Source of the DNA: Lachnospiraceae bacterium 3-1
GTDB lineage: Bacteria > Bacillota > Clostridia > Lachnospirales > Lachnospiraceae
Direction of reading: 5' to 3'
Length of the DNA: 64,000 nt
Assembly (NCBI GenBank): GCA_000403255.2
Contig: KE159582.1
Coordinates: forward strand, 596,793 to 660,792
Shown: piece by piece, positions 43,745-52,991 of the stretch
Layout of the letters: each line of letters starts with the position of its first letter
Numbering within the stretch: position 1 is the stretch's first letter
Program-made: the position numbers and the translations under genes
The notes under the pieces: model-generated
Told to the model about the DNA's origin: nothing
What the model saw: only the letters and a program-made list of their open reading frames with translations
Database searches by the model: none

Positions 43745-45103
43745 ATGACAGGAAGAAAAGCAGAATTGCAGTATTTAGAGCAAATGTACCATCGGGAGGG
43801 GAATCAGCTTCTGGTATTGTATGGAAGAAAAGAAAATGGTGGCGGAGAACTAGTACAGGATTTTTGCAGAGACAAAAAATATTTTTATTATTATGCGCCG
43901 GAGATCTCTCCCTATGCCCAAAAACAACGGATGCAAAGAGAAATTGCAGAACGGTATCATGTCACAATTTCTGAAGAATCTTATGATGTTTTTTTTAAAC
44001 GGGTGAAAAGTGGAGATGGAAGTAAGCTGGTACTGGTTATTGATGAGTTTCAGCGCATTTTGAAAAAAGATAGTCAACTTATGGACAGTGTGTTAAAATT
44101 AAAAGGGAAGAAATTATACCCAGGTCCGGTGATGATTCTTTTATGCAGTTCTTCCATTTCCTGGGTAGAACAGGAAATGCCGCAGATGTTGGGAAATACG
44201 GTAAAAAAAATAGATGGCATAACCAAAATTAATGAACTGAGGTTTTTGGATTTGGTGCGGAGTTTTCCCAAATATAGTGTCAGGGAAAGTATAAAGGCAT
44301 ACGGCGTGATTGGCGGGGTGCCGGAATATATGGAGGAATGGGAGGATGGACGGGATACCCGTGAGAATATTTGTAACCTGATACTTTCAAAAAATGGTTT
44401 TTTGCATGGGAAGGTAGAAGAAATCATTCGCAGCCAGTTGCGGGAGCTTTCGGTATATAATACTCTTTTGGAGGTTCTGGCGTCTGGAAAACACAAGTTG
44501 AACGATATTTATCAGGCAACCGGATTTTCCAGGGCAAAAATCAGCGTTTATTTAAAAAATCTTATGGAGTTTGATGTGGTGGAGAAGGTGTACTCTTTTG
44601 AAACCGGAGGATGGCAGAATGCCCAGAAGGGTTTGTATCAGATAAGGGATACATTTATTAATTTTTGGTTTAAGTTTGTGTATCCCTATTTGTCAGATTT
44701 GCATCAAATGGAACCGGAGGAGTTTTATGAGATTCACATTGAAAAAGAGATGGAGGACTATTTAAAACGTTATTTTGTCAATGTGTGTATGGAATATCTG
44801 AAATTACAGGACATGGTAGGAAAATTACCTCTGCAAATACATAAGATGGGTACCTGGATTGGAAAAAAAGGGCGTATTGATATCATTGCTCAAAATAGCG
44901 TTAGGGAGAATATCATATGTCTTTGCAACTGGTCAGAGCCTGAAATGACTTTTGAGATGTGCCAGCAGCTTTTTCAAAGCATGGAGCAAGCAAAGATTAC
45001 AGCGAATTATTATTATTTGTTTTCCGCGAAGTCTTTTGAAGAAAAATTAGTAAAAGCGGTAGAGAAGGATCAACGTATCCTGTTAGTGGATATGAGTAAA
45101 TAG
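43745..45103 (+). CDS. DUF234 family archaeal-type ATPase with eroded P-loop
   Basis: A 452-residue protein of the AAA/STAND-like ATPase family with a C-terminal DUF234 domain (~320-440). The usual LYGRRxxGKT Walker A is replaced by LYGRKENGGGE (25-35), so the P-loop Lys and Thr are gone. Walker B KLVLVIDEFQRI (~97-108) is intact. A winged-helix-like segment (LLEVLASGKHKLNDIYQATGFSRAKISVYLKNLMEFDVVEKV) precedes DUF234, which looks nuclease-like (KKGRIDIIAQNSVRENIICLCNW). Function unknown. It is followed by topB after 22 nt. Confidence 0.85.
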   Translation: MTGRKAELQYLEQMYHREGNQLLVLYGRKENGGGELVQDFCRDKKYFYYYAPEISPYAQKQRMQREIAERYHVTISEESYDVFFKRVKSGDGSKLVLVIDEFQRILKKDSQLMDSVLKLKGKKLYPGPVMILLCSSSISWVEQEMPQMLGNTVKKIDGITKINELRFLDLVRSFPKYSVRESIKAYGVIGGVPEYMEEWEDGRDTRENICNLILSKNGFLHGKVEEIIRSQLRELSVYNTLLEVLASGKHKLNDIYQATGFSRAKISVYLKNLMEFDVVEKVYSFETGGWQNAQKGLYQIRDTFINFWFKFVYPYLSDLHQMEPEEFYEIHIEKEMEDYLKRYFVNVCMEYLKLQDMVGKLPLQIHKMGTWIGKKGRIDIIAQNSVRENIICLCNWSEPEMTFEMCQQLFQSMEQAKITANYYYLFSAKSFEEKLVKAVEKDQRILLVDMSK

Positions 45104-45125
45104 AGAGAAAGCAGGATATAGATTT

Positions 45126-47273
45126 ATGGCGAAAGCTTTATACATAGCAGAAAAGCCCAGTGTAGCACGGGAATTTGCCAAAGCATTAAAATTAGAATTA
45201 AAAAATCATGATGGCTATATGGAGTCAGAGGAGGCGGTTGTTACCTGGTGTGTAGGACATCTGGTAACAATGAGCTATCCAGAAACATATGATGAGAAAT
45301 ATAAGAAATGGAGCCTTGCTACTCTTCCTTTTCTTCCCGAGAATTTTAAGTATGAAGTAATTCCGGGAGTGAAAAAGCAGTATAAGATTGTAGCAGGGCT
45401 CTTGAACCGGACAGATGTGGATACTATTTATGTATGTACAGACTCGGGGAGAGAAGGAGAATATATTTACCGTTTGGTGGAACGGCAGGCAAAGGTAAAG
45501 GGGAAGGACCGCCGAAGGGTGTGGATTGATTCTCAGACAGAGGAAGAAATCTTAAGAGGGATCCGAGAGGCGAAGGATTTATCAGAATATGACAACCTTT
45601 GTGAATCTGCTTATTTACGGGCAAAAGAAGATTATTTAATGGGAATAAATTTTTCTCGTCTGCTTACCTTAAAGTATGGGAATGCTATTTCAAACTTTTT
45701 GCATACCAAATATACGGTAGTCAGCGTAGGACGGGTGATGACCTGTGTACAGGGAATGGTAGTGCGCAGAGAACGGGAAATACGAGAATTTGTGAAAACT
45801 CCATTTTATCGGGTGGTAAGTATGGTAGATATTCAGGGAAATTCCATCGAAGGGGAATGGAGGGCAGCAGAGGGTTCGGCCTATTATCAGTCTCCCAAGC
45901 TCTACAAAGAAAATGGATTTAAAGAACGAAAGGATGCAGAAAAATTAATAAAAGATTTAACTTCTGATATCCAAAAAGAAAAGGCAACTGTATTTTCCAT
46001 TGAGAAGAAAAAGGAAAATAAGAATCCGCCTTTGCTGTACAATTTGGCGGAGCTGCAAAATGATTGTTCTAAATTTTTTAAGATTAGTCCAGACCAGACG
46101 CTTAAGGTGGTTCAGGAATTGTATGAAAAAAAGCTGGTTACTTATCCCAGAACCGATGCCAGGGTTCTTTCTTCGGCAGTAGCAAAGGAGATTTCTAAGA
46201 ATATCAGCGGTTTAAAAAACATTCCTTCTGTAAAAGAATTTGCAGAGGAAGTGTTGGACGTTGGAAGCTATAAAAAGATTGCAAAAACCAGATATGTGAA
46301 TGATAAGCAAATTACGGACCATTATGCCATTATTCCAACGGGACAGGGATTTTCATCGGTGCGGAGTCTGGGTGGAACGGCACTAAATGTTTATGAAGTT
46401 ATTGTGCGGCGGTTCCTTGGGATTTTCTTTCCTCCTGCTGTTTATCAAAAAATCAATCTGGTAACGGCTATGGAACCAATTTCCAAAGACCAGACCCATC
46501 TGGAAGTTTCCAAAGGAGAGCAAAGGCAGGAGATTTCTGTCAGAAAAGAAAAATTCTTTTTTGCATTTAAGGTACTAGCAGATCCAGGTTATTTGAAGGT
46601 GATGGAGTATTCCTTCCAGAAAAAAAAGGCCAGAGAGAAAGCAGAAGAGAAAGATATGCCAAAAGGTCAGGCTGGTATGGGTGAAACTTCCTGTGACAGA
46701 ACTTTTATGGAGCTTCTTTCCACCTTAAAAAAAGGAATGGAACTTCCAGTAGAAGCCTTGAATATCAAGGAAGGGGAAACCTCTCCGCCCAAACGTTATA
46801 ATTCTGGTTCCATGATTCTTGCGATGGAAAATGCTGGGCAATTGATTGAGGATGAAGAACTTCGGGCCCAGATCAAAGGAAGTGGGATTGGCACCAGCGC
46901 AACCCGGGCAGAAATTTTAAAAAAACTGGTCAATAACAAATATCTTACTTTAAATAAGAAAACACAGGTCATTACACCTACTTTGTTAGGAGAAATGATA
47001 TATGACGTGGTAAATGCTTCGATTCGTTCTTTGTTAAATCCTGAATTAACTGCAAGCTGGGAAAAGGGTCTGACTTATGTGGCAGAGGGCAGTATCACGC
47101 CAAAGGAGTATATGGATAAATTGGAGCATTTTGTAAGAAGCCGTACCACCGGTGTGTTGGGATTGAATAATCAGTATGTATTACGTGGGCATTTTCAGAA
47201 TGCCTCTTCCTTCTATCAATCCTCCAGACAAGAGAAAGCATCCAAAAATAAAACAGGATCAAAAAAATTGTAA
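45126..47273 (+). CDS. topB: DNA topoisomerase III
   Basis: A 715-residue type IA topoisomerase. The Toprim domain begins KALYIAEKPSVAREFAKALKLE with the catalytic Glu and the Asp pair of VDTIYVCTDSGREGEYIYR. The active-site Tyr lies in LVTYPRTDARVLSS (~343). GSGIGTSATRAEILKKLVNNKYL and the domain order match TopB. No C-terminal zinc ribbons are seen; the tail is short and basic (RQEKASKNKTGSKKL). It decatenates DNA and relaxes negative supercoils. Confidence 0.95.
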   Translation: MAKALYIAEKPSVAREFAKALKLELKNHDGYMESEEAVVTWCVGHLVTMSYPETYDEKYKKWSLATLPFLPENFKYEVIPGVKKQYKIVAGLLNRTDVDTIYVCTDSGREGEYIYRLVERQAKVKGKDRRRVWIDSQTEEEILRGIREAKDLSEYDNLCESAYLRAKEDYLMGINFSRLLTLKYGNAISNFLHTKYTVVSVGRVMTCVQGMVVRREREIREFVKTPFYRVVSMVDIQGNSIEGEWRAAEGSAYYQSPKLYKENGFKERKDAEKLIKDLTSDIQKEKATVFSIEKKKENKNPPLLYNLAELQNDCSKFFKISPDQTLKVVQELYEKKLVTYPRTDARVLSSAVAKEISKNISGLKNIPSVKEFAEEVLDVGSYKKIAKTRYVNDKQITDHYAIIPTGQGFSSVRSLGGTALNVYEVIVRRFLGIFFPPAVYQKINLVTAMEPISKDQTHLEVSKGEQRQEISVRKEKFFFAFKVLADPGYLKVMEYSFQKKKAREKAEEKDMPKGQAGMGETSCDRTFMELLSTLKKGMELPVEALNIKEGETSPPKRYNSGSMILAMENAGQLIEDEELRAQIKGSGIGTSATRAEILKKLVNNKYLTLNKKTQVITPTLLGEMIYDVVNASIRSLLNPELTASWEKGLTYVAEGSITPKEYMDKLEHFVRSRTTGVLGLNNQYVLRGHFQNASSFYQSSRQEKASKNKTGSKKL

Positions 47274-47310
47274 AAATTCTATTATTAATCGAAGAAAAGA
47301 GGAAAATCAA

Positions 47311-47979
47311 ATGGAGACATGTAAAATCAGTAACTTGTATAATTTGTCAGAAACCATTGCGGCAGAGCTTTTTTGCGGGTTGAGCTATCCCTGGGAGGCA
47401 TTACCAAAGATCAGTGGATTTATTTGCGAGTTTGGAAAAACACTGGACAAAGAAAAATATGAATGTCAGGGAGAAAATATTTGGATTGCCAAAACAGCAA
47501 AAGTTGCTCCCACAGCTTGTCTCAACGGGCCGTTGATTATTGATGAGGAAGCAGAAATCCGTCATTGTGCATTTATCCGTGGGAATGCCATTGTGGGAAA
47601 AGGAGCTGTGGTAGGTAATTCTACGGAGCTAAAAAATGTGGTACTGTTTAATAAGGTTCAGGCGCCTCATTATAATTATGTGGGAGATGCCATTTTAGGT
47701 TACAAAGCTCATATGGGGGCTGGTTCCATTACTTCCAATGTAAAATCAGATAAGACCCTGGTGGTGGTAAAAGATAAGGGAGAAGAGATTGCCACCGGGT
47801 TAAAGAAATTTGGGGCTATGTTAGGAGATGAAGTGGAAGTTGGCTGTAATAGCGTTTTGAATCCAGGAACTGTGGTGGGAAGAAACAGCAACATTTATCC
47901 CCTTTCTATGGTCCGAGGCGTTGTACCGGCCAATTCTATTTACAAAAAGAAAAATGATATTGTAGAAAAGCATAGCTAG
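47311..47979 (+). CDS. Left-handed beta-helix (hexapeptide) acyl/nucleotidyl-transferase-like protein
   Basis: A 222-residue protein related to the C-terminal domain of GlmU. Hexapeptide repeats run from ~65 to 210: IWIAKTAKVAPTACLNGPLIIDEEAEIRHCAFIRGNAIVGKGAVVGNSTELKNVVLF, then YVGDAILGYKAHMGAGSITSNVK. These are GlmU-like acetyltransferase motifs, but there is no uridyltransferase domain. ATG 47311 follows AGAGGAAAA; the frame extending to 47176 overlaps topB. Substrate unknown. Confidence 0.8.
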   Translation: METCKISNLYNLSETIAAELFCGLSYPWEALPKISGFICEFGKTLDKEKYECQGENIWIAKTAKVAPTACLNGPLIIDEEAEIRHCAFIRGNAIVGKGAVVGNSTELKNVVLFNKVQAPHYNYVGDAILGYKAHMGAGSITSNVKSDKTLVVVKDKGEEIATGLKKFGAMLGDEVEVGCNSVLNPGTVVGRNSNIYPLSMVRGVVPANSIYKKKNDIVEKHS

Positions 47980-47984
47980 TTGAC

Positions 47985-48044
47985 AAAAAAAGTCATATGC
48001 TCTATTGTATTAAATGAGTAATACAATAGAGCATATGATTTTTT
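47985..48044. terminator. Bidirectional intrinsic terminator
   Basis: A perfect 19-bp stem, positions 47994-48012 with 48019-48037, has a 6-nt AATGAG loop. It is preceded by A7 and followed by ATTTTTT, so it works on either strand. Confidence 0.9.
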
Positions 48045-48124
48045 ACTGGATTAAAAGTGTTTTCCAGAATTCGCTCATTGGTAAGGATGAAAAACATTGT
48101 CTGAGATGAAAAGGAGAGTGGGTT

Positions 48125-48823
48125 ATGTTAGAAATTCAAGATTTAACAAAAAAATATGGCAAATATCTGGCTGTGGATCATGTCAGCTTTACGGTACCTA
48201 GCGGACAGGTGGGGATTTTATTGGGACCAAATGGGGCTGGAAAGTCTACAATTATTAAAAGTATTGCAGGACTTTTGCGTTATCAGGGTGGCGTAGGTAT
48301 TAATCAGATGCCAGCAAGGACGTTGGAAGCCAAGCGGATTTTTGGTTATGTGCCAGAAATTCCAGCAATGTTTGATGCCCTGACAGTGCGGGAGCATATA
48401 GAATATGTCCGGCGTGCCTATCATTCCCCCATTACTGAAGAGGAAATTGAACAGCTTTTGATTCGGTTTGAGTTGGATGACAAACAGGAAAAGTTAGGAA
48501 ATCAATTGTCAAAAGGTATGATGCAAAAAGTAAGCATTTGCTGTGCCCTTGCTATTTTGCCAAAGGTTATTTTACTGGATGAGCCTATGGTGGGGCTGGA
48601 CCCAGCAGCTATTAAGGAATTGAAAGAGGTGGTGCTGGAGCTTAAGAATCAGGGCGTTACGGTTTTAATCAGTACCCATATGCTGGAAATGGTAAAAGAA
48701 TTGTGGGATGTTATGTTTATTATGGAACGAGGGAAAATCGTAGGTACCTTTACCAAGGAAGAGGAGAAAGATGCCGACATCGAAGAACTCTTCTTCCAGA
48801 TTACGGGAGGTGGTGAATCATAA
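48125..48823 (+). CDS. ABC-2 exporter ATP-binding protein
   Basis: A 232-residue ATPase. Walker A LLGPNGAGKSTIIKS (~37-51), Q-loop at FGYVPEIPA, signature LSKGMMQKVSI, Walker B VILLDEPMVGLDPAA and His switch ISTHMLEMVKE. This is the CcmA/YhaQ-type ATPase of ABC-2 exporters. It overlaps the permease gene by one base (TAATG). Substrate unknown. Confidence 0.94.
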   Translation: MLEIQDLTKKYGKYLAVDHVSFTVPSGQVGILLGPNGAGKSTIIKSIAGLLRYQGGVGINQMPARTLEAKRIFGYVPEIPAMFDALTVREHIEYVRRAYHSPITEEEIEQLLIRFELDDKQEKLGNQLSKGMMQKVSICCALAILPKVILLDEPMVGLDPAAIKELKEVVLELKNQGVTVLISTHMLEMVKELWDVMFIMERGKIVGTFTKEEEKDADIEELFFQITGGGES

Positions 48824-50409
48824 TGAAAGGTTTTGTATATCTATATCAGAGAACGATAATAAACCGTATAAAAAAAGCATTAAAGCGTCCGGTTACTTAT
48901 CTGATGGGAATTTTTGTTTTGCAGTATATTGTAATGATATACAAAAGCTTTGACATGATGATACAGGAAGGAGATTTTAACTCTCCCAATAATATGGTTA
49001 CAATTTTGTCCATGATTATTTACTGGCTGATACCAGGAAACCTTATTAGTTATGCCAAAAGAAAGGGACTTCTGTTTCGGCCAAGTGAAGTACATTTTGT
49101 ATTTTCTTCACCAGTAAGCCCGAAAATGGTATTGATGTTTGCCGGGGTAAAATCTTTTGCTGTAAATATTTTACTTGGATTGGTGATTGTAGTAGTCGGT
49201 GTAATGTGGTTTGAAGTAAGTTTACTGCAGGTACTTGTATATTTTTTGTTTTTCGTGGTATTTGAAAGTATTTTAGAGGCTTCCGCTATTATTTTTTGTT
49301 ATGGCAATGAGAAGCTTCCAGAGAAATTTTTCAAAGGTCTGGTAATTTCCCTGTATTTGTTTCTTGGGACTGTGGTAGGGATTGCAGTATATCTTATGAT
49401 TACTAAGACGCCATCCTTTGGGCTTTTGCAGAATTTTTTTGCTATCCCAATGATACAAATGGTTCCAGTAGTGGGATGGAATGTAGCCGTAACCAGATTG
49501 ATCTTTCTTGGACCTGATACCATAAATGTGATAGGTACGGTTCTCTTTTTAATCTCTACGGTGTTGATGTTTTTTGCTGCTTGGCGGATCGAATGCACAG
49601 GAGCCTATTATGAAGATGCTATGAAATTTGCAGATGAATATCAAGAGCGGCGGGCGAAGCAGAAGAAGGGTGTTGCTTCTGTGCCATGGCTGGAAAAACA
49701 TCGGAAATTTAGGCAGGCGTCTGTAAAATATAAAGGTTTTTATGGGAAGGCAATTTATTTCAGGCAGATGTTGGAGTATAAAAAGAACCCAACGTTTATT
49801 TTTGGATGGAATACATTATTGTGTCTGGGAATTGGAATACTGATTGGGGCAGTTGGGTACTTTAATCACGCAGTAAGTGAATTAGGTCCTGCCAGAGTTT
49901 TCATTATTCCAGGTGTGGCAAGCTATATGGTCTTTATTCTCAGCGGATATGCCACCAAATGGTCGAAGGAGTTAGAGAATCCCTATACCTACCTGATACC
50001 GGATACTCCTTTGAAAAAAATGTGGTATGCTACGAAAATTGAACATATTCGGTCCATTGTGGATGGGATTTTGATTACCCTGCCAGGAGCGGTTGTGTTT
50101 GAAATAGGTCCAGTCCTCACTGTTCTTACTGTGCTTTTATATGTCTGCCTGCAGGCAAACCGTCTTTATTATGGAATGCTGGCGGACGCACTGATTGGAA
50201 ATCTCTTGGGAAATACTGGGCGCACGCTTATAAAAACGCTGTTCCAGGGGATTGCCATTTTAATTGGGATCATTGCCGCTATTGTAGCTGGAATAGTTGT
50301 TTCTGTGGAGGCAGGATTTTTTGTAATGATACTTGCAATGGGACTTTTGACATTTGCCGGAGCTGTGGCAGCCTCCGTTTCTTTTACAAGAATGGAAGCG
50401 CTGGATTAA
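48823..50409 (+). CDS. ABC exporter permease, large ABC-2-like type
   Basis: A 528-residue membrane protein with about twelve hydrophobic segments in two halves split by a charged cytosolic linker (ADEYQERRAKQKKGVASVPWLEKHRKFRQ, ~265-295). Conserved features include the early MMIQEG...SMIIYWLIPGNLISYAKRKGLLFRPSEVHFVFSSP stretch, typical of putative ABC exporter domain proteins. Long helices near the end (LFQGIAILIGIIAAIVAGIVVSVEAGFFVMILAMGLL) complete the fold. It pairs with the preceding ATPase. Confidence 0.85.
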   Translation: MKGFVYLYQRTIINRIKKALKRPVTYLMGIFVLQYIVMIYKSFDMMIQEGDFNSPNNMVTILSMIIYWLIPGNLISYAKRKGLLFRPSEVHFVFSSPVSPKMVLMFAGVKSFAVNILLGLVIVVVGVMWFEVSLLQVLVYFLFFVVFESILEASAIIFCYGNEKLPEKFFKGLVISLYLFLGTVVGIAVYLMITKTPSFGLLQNFFAIPMIQMVPVVGWNVAVTRLIFLGPDTINVIGTVLFLISTVLMFFAAWRIECTGAYYEDAMKFADEYQERRAKQKKGVASVPWLEKHRKFRQASVKYKGFYGKAIYFRQMLEYKKNPTFIFGWNTLLCLGIGILIGAVGYFNHAVSELGPARVFIIPGVASYMVFILSGYATKWSKELENPYTYLIPDTPLKKMWYATKIEHIRSIVDGILITLPGAVVFEIGPVLTVLTVLLYVCLQANRLYYGMLADALIGNLLGNTGRTLIKTLFQGIAILIGIIAAIVAGIVVSVEAGFFVMILAMGLLTFAGAVAASVSFTRMEALD

Positions 50410-50586
50410 AAGGAGCTTAAGTCTATGTTTCGAGGGAACGGAAAATCTTCTGTATGTACATAAAAATTCTCTGGAAAACACTGGACTATTTGCTAAAAAT
50501 ATGGTTAAATATGATGTAAGAATGTTAAATGCATAACAATGTTTTAACATGGTTAATAAAATGTATACATTGAAAGGAGTCTTAAA

Positions 50587-51279
50587 ATGATTTACACGAA
50601 GGAAGTCGAAAACATGTGTCCAGTAGCCAAGGGCGCAAAACATGAACCAGCTCCAATTCCAGAAGAAGGAAAATGGGTGCATTCCAAGAAAATTGAAGAT
50701 ATTTCTGGTTTTACACATGGTATAGGTTGGTGTGCTCCTCAGCAGGGTGCATGTAAGCTCTCATTGAATGTAAAAAATGGAGTGATTGAGGAAGCTTTGG
50801 TGGAGACCATTGGATGTTCTGGTATGACCCATTCTGCAGCTATGGCAGCAGAGATTTTGCAGGGTAAGACAATTCTGGAAGCATTGAATACAGACCTTGT
50901 ATGTGATGCAATTAATACAGCTATGAGAGAACTGTTTTTACAGATTGTATACGGACGTACCCAGAGTGCATTTTCTGATGATGGACTGGCAATCGGCGCT
51001 GGTCTGGAAGATTTAGGAAAGGGACTTCGTTCTCAGGTTGGTACCATGTATGCAACAAAGGAAAAGGGTGTTCGTTATCTGGAAATGGCAGAAGGTTATG
51101 TAACCGGTATTGCTCTGGATGCTGACAATGAAGTAATCGGATATCAGTTCGTAAGCCTTGGTAAAATGACCGACTTTATCAAAAAAGGTGATGATCCTAA
51201 CACTGCCTGGGAGAAAGCAAAAGGACAGTATGGCCGTGTAACAGACGCAGCTAAGATTATTGATCCACGTGCAGAGTAG
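50587..51279 (+). CDS. NifU-like iron-sulfur scaffold protein paired with GGGtGRT
   Basis: A 230-residue protein in the NifU/IscU-like scaffold group. Cysteines are Cys11 (NMCPVAKG), Cys49 and Cys56 (GIGWCAPQQGACK), and Cys77 (ETIGCSGMTHSAAMAAEIL), the last fitting the scaffold G-C-S motif. It is always found beside the GGGtGRT gene in my knowledge of Clostridia; the role is not established. AAAGGAG precedes ATG 50587. The 177-nt upstream gap is AT-rich with short palindromes (ATGTATACAT) but no confident promoter. Confidence 0.8.
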   Translation: MIYTKEVENMCPVAKGAKHEPAPIPEEGKWVHSKKIEDISGFTHGIGWCAPQQGACKLSLNVKNGVIEEALVETIGCSGMTHSAAMAAEILQGKTILEALNTDLVCDAINTAMRELFLQIVYGRTQSAFSDDGLAIGAGLEDLGKGLRSQVGTMYATKEKGVRYLEMAEGYVTGIALDADNEVIGYQFVSLGKMTDFIKKGDDPNTAWEKAKGQYGRVTDAAKIIDPRAE

Positions 51280-51346
51280 TGAAAAGCAGATTGCGCAAGA
51301 TGGAAATTTAAGTACCATTGTTCAAAAAGATAGGAGGACATTTCAA

Positions 51347-52357
51347 ATGGCTTTATTTGAATCATATGAAAGAAGAATTGACCAGATCAATTCTGTTTTA
51401 AATAATTATGGAATCAGCTCCGTGGAAGAGGCTGAAAAAATCACAAAAGACGCTGGGCTTGACGTTTACGAGCAGGTAAAGAAAATCCAGCCGATCTGTT
51501 TTGAGAATGCATGCTGGGCATATACCGTAGGTGCAGCAATCGCAATCAAAAAAGGTGCAAAGAGAGCAGCAGATGCAGCAGCAGCAATCGGCGAGGGCCT
51601 TCAGGCATTTTGTATTCCAGGATCTGTTGCAGACCACAGAAAAGTAGGTCTTGGACATGGAAACCTTGGTAAAATGTTATTGGAAGAAGAAACAGAATGC
51701 TTCTGCTTTTTAGCAGGACATGAATCTTTTGCAGCTGCAGAAGGCGCAATCGGTATCGCTGAGAAGGCAAACAAAGTTCGGCAGAAACCTCTGCGTGTTA
51801 TCTTAAATGGTCTTGGAAAAGACGCTGCTCAGATTATTTCACGTATCAATGGATTTACTTTTGTTGAGACAGAATATGACTACAAAGAAGCAAAGCTTAA
51901 CGTTGTATATGAAAAACCATATTCTGACGGACTTCGTGCAACTGTAAAATGTTATGGTGCAGACGATGTACAGGAAGGCGTTGCAATTATGCATCATGAG
52001 AATGTTGGTGTATCTATCACAGGTAACTCCACCAATCCTACACGTTTCCAGCATCCAGTAGCAGGTACATATAAAAAAGAATGCAACGAACAGGGCAAGC
52101 AGTACTTCTCTGTGGCATCTGGCGGTGGTACTGGCCGTACCCTTCATCCAGATAATATGGCAGCAGGCCCAGCTTCGTACGGTATGACAGACACGATGGG
52201 ACGTATGCATTCAGATGCACAGTTCGCAGGTTCTTCTTCTGTACCAGCTCATGTGGAAATGATGGGATTAATCGGAATGGGTAATAACCCAATGGTTGGA
52301 GCTACGGTTGCAGTTGCAGTTTCCATCGAGGAAGCAGCTAAAGCCGGAAAGTTCTAA
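51347..52357 (+). CDS. GGGtGRT family protein
   Basis: A 336-residue protein named for its motif, seen here as SGGGTGRTLHPDN (258-270). It has a helical N-terminus (IDQINSVLNNYGISSVEEAEKI), a Cys-rich middle (ICFENACWAYT; FCIPGSVADHRKVGLGHGNLG; ECFCFLAGHESF) and a Gly-rich C-terminus (MMGLIGMGNNPMVGATVAVAV). The family is widespread in anaerobes, with unknown biochemical role. AGGAGG (51332-51337) is 9 nt from ATG 51347; the longer frame from 51260 overlaps the NifU-like gene. Confidence 0.88.
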   Translation: MALFESYERRIDQINSVLNNYGISSVEEAEKITKDAGLDVYEQVKKIQPICFENACWAYTVGAAIAIKKGAKRAADAAAAIGEGLQAFCIPGSVADHRKVGLGHGNLGKMLLEEETECFCFLAGHESFAAAEGAIGIAEKANKVRQKPLRVILNGLGKDAAQIISRINGFTFVETEYDYKEAKLNVVYEKPYSDGLRATVKCYGADDVQEGVAIMHHENVGVSITGNSTNPTRFQHPVAGTYKKECNEQGKQYFSVASGGGTGRTLHPDNMAAGPASYGMTDTMGRMHSDAQFAGSSSVPAHVEMMGLIGMGNNPMVGATVAVAVSIEEAAKAGKF

Positions 52358-52373
52358 GAAAATCGCTAAAAAC

Positions 52374-52390
52374 GGGCATTGCTGATGCCC
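52374..52390 (+). terminator. Short hairpin after the GGGtGRT gene
   Basis: GGGCAT (52374-52379) and ATGCCC (52385-52390) form a 6-bp stem with a 5-nt loop. There is no U run, so termination would be weak. The remainder of the gap to 52760 holds the CAAGAC repeats listed separately, a GGGGTTG/CAGCCCC hairpin near 52668-52689, and no ORF I can support. Confidence 0.4.
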
Positions 52391-52424
52391 AGGGATGGCG
52401 TGGGACGGGCTAAGTTTTGCTCCG

Positions 52425-52483
52425 CAAGACACGCGCATGACACACACAAGACTCAGGGACAAGACACACAAGACACAAGACCC
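52425..52483. repeat. Cluster of degenerate CAAGAC(A/T/C)C direct repeats
   Basis: Five copies of an 8-bp unit start at 52425, 52447, 52460, 52469 and 52476, with shrinking spacing (22, 13, 9 and 7 nt). It lies between the GGGtGRT gene and the integrase stub. Possible recombinase-arm sites or slippage debris; not CRISPR. Confidence 0.45.
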
Positions 52484-52760
52484 ATAAGGCGGGCGGTTCT
52501 GCCGTCAGGCGATAGTTCCGCTGCTTGATATGGGTGAGCTGCTTTAGGTGAGAGTTTCCTTCCAATACAGGTTATAACAGATGTGGTTTTACATTTCTGT
52601 TTGCCTGTTCTGGGAGGGGGCTCTTTTTTGCTTTATGAGTTGTAAGGATGCTTTCTTTAAAATATATGGGGTTGTTTTAAGGCAGCCCCACCGATCGTAT
52701 CCTGCACTACAGATTCCTTCCAAACTGGCAGCAGCGTTATTTTTGAAGGAGGTCTTGGTT

Positions 52761-52991
52761 ATGGCAATGAGAAGAGCGAATGGCTCAGGGAATGTTGTTA
52801 AGATGAAAGGAAACAGGCGCAAGCCCTGGCGGGCGCACGTGACTGTGGGGTGGACGGAAGATGGGAAGCAGATTTTGAAAAATATCGGTTATTTCGAGTC
52901 GCGGAAGGAAGCGGACAAGGCTTTGGTTGATTACTTAAGCTGTCCCTATGACCTGACGGCGCCCCAGATGACAGAGCGTGAAAATCCCTGA
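52761..52991 (+). pseudogene. Tyrosine recombinase (integrase) N-terminal stub
   Basis: A 76-residue remnant. MRRANGSGNVVKMKGNRRKPWRAHVTVGWTEDGKQILKNIGYFESRKEADKALVDYLSCPYDL matches the AP2-like arm-DNA-binding domain at the start of many Firmicutes phage/ICE tyrosine integrases, which are normally 350-400 residues. Everything after residue ~72 is lost: the sequence changes into a leucine-rich-repeat reading frame at about 52978. GAAGGAGG (52745-52752) is intact, so the stub may still be translated. It marks a former integrated element. Confidence 0.8.

Noticed and set aside
52425..52483. CRISPR array
   Set aside because: Repeats are 8 bp with irregular 0-14 nt gaps, not regular spacers.
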